In this document: positions 59,801-64,000 of the stretch, piece after piece
How the letters are laid out: each line of letters begins with the position of its first letter
How positions within the stretch are numbered: position 1 is the stretch's first letter
Source: Micromonospora sp. DSM 45708
GTDB lineage: Bacteria > Actinomycetota > Actinomycetes > Mycobacteriales > Micromonosporaceae
Reading direction: 5' to 3'
NCBI RefSeq assembly: GCF_039566955.1
Contig: NZ_CP154796.1
Location: 1,860,001 to 1,924,000 of the forward strand
DNA length: 64,000 nt
Made by a program: the position numbers and the translations under genes
The notes under the pieces: generated by a model
Seen by the model: only the letters and a program-made list of their open reading frames with translations
Told to the model about the DNA's origin: nothing
Database searches by the model: none

Positions 59801-62800
59801 TCGACCCGTCGGGCGGCGACCACCGCCGATGCGCGGGTGGATCTGGCCGCCAGGCTGGCCGCTATGGGAGTCGAGGAACGCGAACGGACGGTCCTGGAAC
59901 TGGTACGGACACAAGCCGCCGTCGTGCTCGGCCATCCCGACCCCGCGGTGATTGATTCGGGCAGCGCGTTCCGTGAGCTCGGGTTCGACTCACTGACCGC
60001 GGTGGAGTTGCGTAACCGGCTGGCCACTACGACCGGGCTGTCGTTGCCGGCCACGCTGGTCTTCGACCATCCGACACCGCAGGTGTTGGCCGGGTATCTG
60101 TTGACCGAATTTCTCGGTGAGCAGACCGACGTCCTCGTGCCGGTGGTGGTCGGTGCGGGTGTCGATGAGCCGGTGGCGATTGTGGGGATGGGGTGTCGGT
60201 ATCCGGGTGGGGTTGATGACCCGGACGGGTTCTGGCAGTTGCTGGTCGAGGGCGTTGACGCGGTGGAGGGATTCCCCGCGGACCGGGGTTGGGATCTGAC
60301 GGCGCTGTACGACCCCGCTCGGCAGCGGTCGGGGACCAGTTATGCCCGGCAGGGTGGGTTCCTGACTGACGCGGCGTTGTTCGATGCGGGGTTTTTCGGG
60401 ATCAGTCCGCGGGAGGCCGTGGCGATGGATCCGCAGCAGCGCCTGCTGCTGGAGGTTTCCTGGGAGGCGCTGGAGCGGGCCGGGATCGACCCGTCCGGGC
60501 TGCGCGGCTCGGACACCGGCGTGTATGTCGGCACCACAGGGCAGGACTACATCTCGGTGATCGGCGACGCGCAGGCCGGCAGCGAGGGACACCTGCTTAC
60601 CGGCAATGCGGCGAGTGTCATGTCGGGGCGGGTGGCGTACGCCTTGGGCTTGGAGGGTCCGGCGGTGTCGGTGGATACGGCGTGTTCGTCGTCGTTGGTG
60701 GCGGTGCATTTGGCGGCGCAGGCGTTGCGGTCGGGTGAGTGTTCGATGGCCCTGGCCGGTGGTGTGACGGTGATGGCTACCCCGGGAGCGTTTGTGGAGT
60801 TTTCCCGGCAGGGTGGGTTGGCCGCTGACGGGCGGTGTAAGCCGTTCGCGGACGCGGCTGACGGCACGGGCTGGGGTGAGGGCGTCGGAGTCCTGGTGTT
60901 GGAGCGGTTGTCGGATGCTCGCCGGCGGGGGCATCAGGTGTTGGCGGTGGTGCGGGGCAGCGCGGTCAACCAGGACGGCGCGTCCAACGGGTTGAGTGCG
61001 CCGAACGGTCCGTCGCAGCAGCGCGTGATCCGTCAGGCCCTGGCCAACGCGCGGCTGACGCCCGGCGACGTCGACGTGGTGGAAGCGCACGGCACGGGCA
61101 CCACGCTGGGTGACCCGATCGAAGCACAAGCACTCATCGCCGCCTACGGCCAGGACCGGCCGGCGGAGCAGCCGTTGCGGTTGGGGTCGGTGAAGTCGAA
61201 CATCGGCCACACCCAGGCAGCCGCGGGCGTCGCCGGGATCATCAAGATGGTCCTCGCCATGCGGCACGGCTTGATGCCCAGGACACTGCACGTGGACGCC
61301 CCGTCGTCACATGTGGACTGGTCGGCGGGGTCGGTGCGGCTGCTGACCGAGGCCACGCCATGGCCGGGTAACGGTCGACCGCGACGGGCTGGGGTGTCGT
61401 CGTTCGGGATCAGCGGCACCAACGCCCACCTCATCCTCGAAGAGCCCGAACCGCTCCAGATCCTGAAAGGGCCCGAATCCGCACCGGACCCGGCGTTGGG
61501 TCATGAATCGGCCCCGCCGGGCGGTGGGGTGGTGCCGTGGTTGTTGTCGGCCAAGTCTGAGGTGGCGTTGCGGGCGCAGGCGCAGCGGTTGGCCGGGTTC
61601 GTGGCGGATCGGCCTGAGGTGGGGCCGGTGGTGGTGGGGCGGGCGTTGGCGGCTCGAGCCGTGTTCGCGCATCGGGCGGTGGTGGTGGCTGGGGATGCCG
61701 ACGGGTTCTTGGCCGGGTTGCGGGATGTGGATGTTTCGCCTGCGGTGGTGCGTGGTGTGGCGGCTGGTGGGGGTAGCGCGGCGGGTGCGGTGTTTGTGTT
61801 TCCGGGGCAGGGGGCGCAGTGGGTGGGTATGGGGTTGGCGTTGTGGGATGCCGAGCCGGTGTTCGCGGAGGCGATGGTGCGGTGTGGGGAGGTGTTGGCG
61901 CCGTTGGTGGGTTGGTCGTTGCGGGAGGTGTTGGCTGATCCGGTGTTGTTGGGTCGGGTGGATGTGGTGCAGCCGGTGTCGTGGGCGGTGATGGTGTCGC
62001 TGGCGCAGTTGTGGCGTTCGGTGGGTGTGGTTCCGGCGGCGGTGGTGGGGCACAGTCAGGGTGAGATCGCTGCGGCGTGTGTGGCTGGTGGCCTGTCTTT
62101 GGCTGATGGGGCCAGGGTGGTGGTGTTGCGGAGTCGGGCGATTGTGGCGTTGTCGGGGTCGGGGGGCATGGTGTCGGTGCCCGCACCGTTGTCCGAGGTG
62201 CAGCAGTTGATTGCCGGGTGGGGTGGGGACCTGTCGGTCGCGGCGGTCAACGGTCCGGCGCAGGTGGTGATCTCTGGTACCACGGCCGCGTGTGAGGAGT
62301 TCGTGCGGGCGCATGCGGGGTTGGGGGTTCGGCGGATCGCGGTGGATTACGCCTCGCATTCGCCGCAGGTGCAGGCGATCGAGGATCGGTTGCGCACGGA
62401 TTTGGCTGGTCTGCGGCCTCGTAGCGGGCAGGTGGCGTTCTATTCGACGCTGGAGGCGGGGCGGGTCGACACTGCTGGTCTTGATGGTGGTTACTGGTAT
62501 CGGAATCTGCGGCACCAGGTTCGGTTCGGTGAGGTGATCCGGACGCTGACTGAGGCTGGTCATCGGACGTTCGTGGAGGTTAGTCCGCATCCGGTGTTGG
62601 CGATGGCGGTGGAGCAGGCCGGTGAGGGCCTGGTGGTGACGGGCACGCTGCGTCGTGACGACGGTGGGCGGGAGCGTTGGCTACGGTCGATGGCCGCGCT
62701 GCATGTTGCCGGTGTCGCCATCGACTGGACTCCGGCGCTGGGTACCGGCCCGATCCCGCCGGTTGCCCTGCCGACTTATCCGTTTGAGCATCAGCGGTTC

Positions 62801-64000
62801 TGGCCGGCGGTGCGGGATGTGTCGGTGCGGGGTGGGGATGGTGGGTTTGATGCGGAGTTTTGGCGGGTGGTGCAGCGTGGTGATGTGGGGGCTTTGGCTT
62901 CTGCGTGGGGGGTGGATGAGCAGGGTGTGGCGAGGGTTTTGCCGGGGTTGGTGGCGTGGCAGCGGGCTCGTGAGGACCGGCGGCTGATTGACGCGTGGCG
63001 GTATCGGGTTGTGTGGGAGCCGTTGACCGGTGGTCCTGAAGCGGCGCTGAATGGTAGCTGGCTTGTGGTGTATGGCGCGGATCTGGTGGCTGATGAGGTC
63101 GGGTCGGGGTGGGTCGGGCGGGTTGAGCAGATCCTGGTCGGGCATGGTGCGCGGGTGGTGCGGGTAGTTGTTGACGGTACCCGGGTGGGGGCGGCTACGG
63201 CGTTGCGGGCGGTGGTGGCCGGGCTGGACGGGGCCGGGTGGGGTGGGGTGGTGTTCCTACCCGGCGGGGCGCCGGTGCAGGAGCTATTGGCGCTGTTGCA
63301 GGGTCTGCACGACACCGACACGGGTAGCGACGCGGGGCGGGTGTGGGTGCTGACTCGTGGCGCGGTGGGTACGGGTCGGTTCGATGCTCCTGTTGTTCCG
63401 GTGCAGGCTCTAGCGTGGGGTTTGGGTGTGGTCGCGGCGTTGGAGTATCCGCGCCTGTGGGGTGGTCTGGTGGATCTGCCTGCGCTCTGGCCTGAGGCGT
63501 CGCGGGACGCGGCGGCGGTGGCGCGTCGGTGTGTCGCGGTGTTGGCCGGGTGGGGTGGTCAGGATCAGGTCGCGGTGCGTGCGAGTGGTGTGTATGGGCG
63601 CAGGTTGGTGCGTGCCGGGGCGGTGGAGTCGCCGCGGGTGTGGCAGCCGCGGGGCACGGTGTTGATCACTGGTGGTACCGGTGGGTTGGGTGCGCATGTG
63701 GCTCGTTGGGTGGCCGGGCATGGTGCGGAGCATGTGGTGTTGGTGTCTCGTCGGGGTATGGACGGGCCGGGTGTGGCCGAGCTGGTCGGTGAGTTGGGCG
63801 CTGATGGCCGGGTCCGGGTGAGTGTGCGGGGTTGTGATGTGGCGGATCGTGACGGGTTGGCCGCGGTCCTGTCCGGGGTGGGGCCGGTTGATGCGGTGGT
63901 GCACGCGGCCGGGGTGGGTCAGCTCGCGTCCATCGACGACACCGATGCGGAGGCGGCGGAGCACATTTTGGCGGCGAAGGTTGCGGGTACCCGTAACTTG
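53828..64000 (+). CDS. Modular type I polyketide synthase: module 5 and module 6 (runs off the window)
   Basis: Open from a GTG at 53828 to the window end, at least 3391 codons with no stop. GGAGGG lies at 53814-53819. It begins with an N-terminal docking helix ([20 protein letters not shown]) and enters the KS at about residue 34. Module 5 is KS-AT-DH-ER-KR-ACP and module 6 is KS-AT-KR (KR cut by the window edge). Predicted additions: a fully reduced malonyl unit, then a methylmalonyl unit with A-type ketoreduction. Its N-docking helix is of the same class as that of the collapsed gene before it, so it should accept the chain either from the 8320-aa protein directly or, formerly, from the lost module. 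Confidence 0.95.
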   Translation, partial: MTNDDKLREYLKRTVAELRQANRRVQALEAAGAEPVAIVGMGCRYPGGVGDPDGFWRLLVEGVDAVGGFPVDRGWDAGSLDDPDPAGSGTDFARKGGFLAGAALFDAGFFGISPREAVAMDPRQRLLLEVSWEALERAGIDPSGLRGSDTGVYVGTTGQDYVSMIGDAQTRSEGHLLTGNAASVMSGRVAYALGLEGPAVSVDTACSSSLVAVHLAAQALRSGECSMALAGGAAVMATAGAFVEFSRQGGLAADGRCKPFADAADGTGWGEGVGVLVLERLSDARRRGHQVLAVVRGSAVNQDGASNGLSAPNGPSQQRVIRQALANARLTPGDVDVVEAHGTGTTLGDPIEAQALIAVYGQDRPAEQPLRLGSVKSNIGHTMAAAGVAGIIKMVLAMRHGLMPKTLHVDAPSTHVDWSAGSVRLLTEATPWPGNGRPRRAGVSSFGISGTNAHLILEEAEPAPDTALGHEPVPPPPGGVVPWLLSAKSEVALRAQAQRLAGFVADRPEVQPVVVGRALVDSRATGFPYRGVVLGQHRSVLVDGLQALASGGQASGLVTGVAGSGGLAVVFSGQGSQRVGMGQGLYEAYPVFAEAFDQVCASFDQHLDRSLREVVAGGPRLLDQTLYAQAGLFAVQVALYRLVGSWGVVPECLAGHSIGELSAACVAGVWDLVDAVAVVAARGRLMQALPAGGAMVALTASDAEAQELIAGHTDLVGVAAVNGPRSTVISGDQDLVLGLGRQWRDAGGKARRLRVSHAFHSPLMEPMLAEFAQVLAEVVWREPTIPVISGTPDADVTDPGYWLAHVRQTVRYHDAVTALRERGVGVFLELGPDGTLTSMADTPDAGVWLPALRAERDEPQTLLTAVAGVHVHGGAVDWSTLLGTSTGPAEATGVGRAVGGAIALRAELPTYPFQHQRFWPQAVAAGVGDVRVLGLGSVDHPLLRAAVSLADGDGVVLTGRLSLSAQPWLADHVVLGSVLLAGTAYVELVMYAGDQVGCALVEELTLQTPLVLPEQGGVQVQVWVGDPGQDGRRPVNVYSRAEDGQGGQGSWVRHASGVLSPQAGRVAARLEQWPPADARPVAVDGVYERLADGGYVYGPVFQGLRAVWRSERDVYAEVTLPEHVETGGFGLHPAVLDAALHPIGLTGLGDDDGGAVLPFVWSGVRLHATGASTVRVRLTPAGQGGIAVAVFDAAGQPVLTADSLVLRPVTTDQLGAGVLDAAQSLFAVEWVPLPDAEPDTTMAAEPVWAWHGQVDGELPTAVVAELPAAGELSAAGDGVGVVEATHVASALVLGWVQEWLADVATDGSRLVVLTRGAIDGSDLAAAAVWGLVRSAQSEHPNRFILLDLDDNTDRGTDRGTDHGTDHGTDLGRILTAVLASGEPEVAVRAGGLYARRLTRAGGSGRLSLPGPGRLSWRLDVSEPGSLDNLAVVDCPEAVAPLAAGQVRVAVRAAGLNFRDVLVGLGMYPDPAAVMGSEAAGVVLETAPDVTGMVVGDRVFGMFNGALGPVAVTDHRLLARVPQGWSFTRAASTPIVFLTAFYALRDLAGVRAGQRILIHAAAGGVGMAAVQLAHAWGLQVYGTASAGKWDILRGMGVDDAHLASSRDLGFRDSFLTVTGGEGVDVVLNALAGEFVDASLDLLPRGGRFVEMGKTDVRDSVRVAADRPGVVYQAFDLSEAGGDRIGQMLAEILDMFTAEILQPLPVNVFEAAHAVQALRYLQAARHVGKVVLRLPAGLDPRGTVVITGGTGVLGGLVARHLVTTHGVRHLLLLSRRGSAAAGAAELAGDLTELGARVQVVACDVADRNALAEVLAAVPAGHPVVGVVHTAGVLDDGVVEALTPQRLETVLRAKADAAWWLHELTRDMDLGLFVVYSSAAATLGSPGQGNYAAANAVLDALALRRQAAGLVGQSLAWGLWAQQSAMTGHLDEADLDRMRRAGILPLSSEQGLALFDTAIRTDQPQLVPIRVDLPALRRGGAGGVPPLWRVLAGGSTRRAATTADARVDLAARLAAMGVEERERTVLELVRTQAAVVLGHPDPAVIDSGSAFRELGFDSLTAVELRNRLATTTGLSLPATLVFDHPTPQVLAGYLLTEFLGEQTDVLVPVVVGAGVDEPVAIVGMGCRYPGGVDDPDGFWQLLVEGVDAVEGFPADRGWDLTALYDPARQRSGTSYARQGGFLTDAALFDAGFFGISPREAVAMDPQQRLLLEVSWEALERAGIDPSGLRGSDTGVYVGTTGQDYISVIGDAQAGSEGHLLTGNAASVMSGRVAYALGLEGPAVSVDTACSSSLVAVHLAAQALRSGECSMALAGGVTVMATPGAFVEFSRQGGLAADGRCKPFADAADGTGWGEGVGVLVLERLSDARRRGHQVLAVVRGSAVNQDGASNGLSAPNGPSQQRVIRQALANARLTPGDVDVVEAHGTGTTLGDPIEAQALIAAYGQDRPAEQPLRLGSVKSNIGHTQAAAGVAGIIKMVLAMRHGLMPRTLHVDAPSSHVDWSAGSVRLLTEATPWPGNGRPRRAGVSSFGISGTNAHLILEEPEPLQILKGPESAPDPALGHESAPPGGGVVPWLLSAKSEVALRAQAQRLAGFVADRPEVGPVVVGRALAARAVFAHRAVVVAGDADGFLAGLRDVDVSPAVVRGVAAGGGSAAGAVFVFPGQGAQWVGMGLALWDAEPVFAEAMVRCGEVLAPLVGWSLREVLADPVLLGRVDVVQPVSWAVMVSLAQLWRSVGVVPAAVVGHSQGEIAAACVAGGLSLADGARVVVLRSRAIVALSGSGGMVSVPAPLSEVQQLIAGWGGDLSVAAVNGPAQVVISGTTAACEEFVRAHAGLGVRRIAVDYASHSPQVQAIEDRLRTDLAGLRPRSGQVAFYSTLEAGRVDTAGLDGGYWYRNLRHQVRFGEVIRTLTEAGHRTFVEVSPHPVLAMAVEQAGEGLVVTGTLRRDDGGRERWLRSMAALHVAGVAIDWTPALGTGPIPPVALPTYPFEHQRFWPAVRDVSVRGGDGGFDAEFWRVVQRGDVGALASAWGVDEQGVARVLPGLVAWQRAREDRRLIDAWRYRVVWEPLTGGPEAALNGSWLVVYGADLVADEVGSGWVGRVEQILVGHGARVVRVVVDGTRVGAATALRAVVAGLDGAGWGGVVFLPGGAPVQELLALLQGLHDTDTGSDAGRVWVLTRGAVGTGRFDAPVVPVQALAWGLGVVAALEYPRLWGGLVDLPALWPEASRDAAAVARRCVAVLAGWGGQDQVAVRASGVYGRRLVRAGAVESPRVWQPRGTVLITGGTGGLGAHVARWVAGHGAEHVVLVSRRGMDGPGVAELVGELGADGRVRVSVRGCDVADRDGLAAVLSGVGPVDAVVHAAGVGQLASIDDTDAEAAEHILAAKVAGTRNL
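53928..60130 (+). other. Module 5: KS - AT(malonyl) - DH - ER - KR - ACP
   Basis: KS ~34-460 (DTACSSS; MDPRQR where the others read MDPQQR). AT with GHSIGE and HAFHSPLM, malonyl. DH has the catalytic His at residue 972 and again Ala (981) in place of the motif Pro. ER has Tyr at residue 1467 (LGMYP). KR has LDD, B-type. ACP with [10 protein letters not shown]. Long stretches are nearly identical to module 3, from the AT through the DH. Confidence 0.92.
57881..57940 (+). repeat. 12-bp in-frame repeat, module 5 (5 units)
   Basis: Five units encode [16 protein letters not shown] and TDLG in the pre-ER linker, the longest of the three homologous arrays. Confidence 0.85.
60170..64000 (+). other. 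Module 6 (partial): KS - AT(methylmalonyl) - KR(A-type)
   Basis: KS from about residue 2115 with DTACSSS; AT with GHSQGE and YASH (methylmalonyl), almost identical in DNA to the ATs of the loading module and module 4. From about 62805 the sequence switches to close identity with the module 1 KR region, and the KR core ([21 protein letters not shown] without LDD) predicts A-type. The window ends before the catalytic Tyr, so activity and the rest of the module cannot be judged. Confidence 0.9.

Noticed and set aside
1..64000. tRNA, rRNA or riboswitch genes
   Set aside because: None recognised in the intergenic stretches on either strand by eye; a covariance-model scan would be needed to exclude them.

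Overview
The window is high-GC DNA with dense, overlapping genes, modular type I polyketide synthases, SARP and NB-ARC regulators and a polyprenyl-phosphate UbiA transferase. This points to a filamentous actinomycete (Micromonosporaceae or Streptomyces-like; genus not determinable here). It reads as accessory, secondary-metabolism DNA throughout.

Region 1 (1-8814) is a minus-strand run: a truncated membrane protein, an EEP-family phosphohydrolase, a GT2 glycosyltransferase, a UbiA/DPPR-synthase-like transferase, an NAD-dependent epimerase/reductase, a class III aminotransferase and a GT2 fused to a flippase-like membrane domain. A second, divergent EEP gene closes the block. It looks like a locus for a lipid-linked glycan or aminosugar. 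Region 2 (8792-12795) holds two NB-ARC regulators, one SARP-type and one small HTH-type, separated by a non-coding stretch with an SOS-like palindrome and an IS5-family transposase stub.

Region 3 (13404-23800) is the most striking non-PKS part. A seven-gene minus-strand operon, with every junction overlapping by exactly 4 nt, encodes a lysine/ornithine-type N-hydroxylase, a one-domain cupin, a methionyl-tRNA-synthetase-like enzyme, a DAO-type flavin oxidase, an ATP-grasp ligase, a small beta-rich protein and a BBE-type flavin oxidase. The first four match the hydrazine (N-N bond) forming cassette known from s56-p1 and triacsin, but the cupin and MetRS-like modules, usually one fused protein, are separate genes here. 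A divergent MFS exporter and an Eis-like GNAT acetyltransferase follow.

Region 4 (23801-28143) is decayed DNA: a frameshifted LysR-type regulator, an orphan membrane protein, an integrase fragment joined to a broken IS3 element, and about 0.8 kb without a gene.

Region 5 (28144-64000) is a modular PKS. The first protein (8320 aa) carries a KSQ-AT-ACP loading module and modules 1-4; the second (from 53828, running off the window) carries module 5 and most of module 6. Between them lies a collapsed PKS gene (53103-53799) that keeps only an N-terminal docking helix, a KS stub, an ACP and a C-terminal docking tail. Predicted chain: propionyl starter; malonyl with A-type KR; malonyl with B-type KR; malonyl fully reduced; methylmalonyl fully reduced; malonyl fully reduced; methylmalonyl with A-type KR. 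Modules are nearly identical to each other over long stretches, which suggests recent duplication or gene conversion.

Whether the hydrazine operon and the PKS feed one product (an N-N-containing polyketide) or are two adjacent clusters split by the mobile-element scar cannot be decided from sequence alone.
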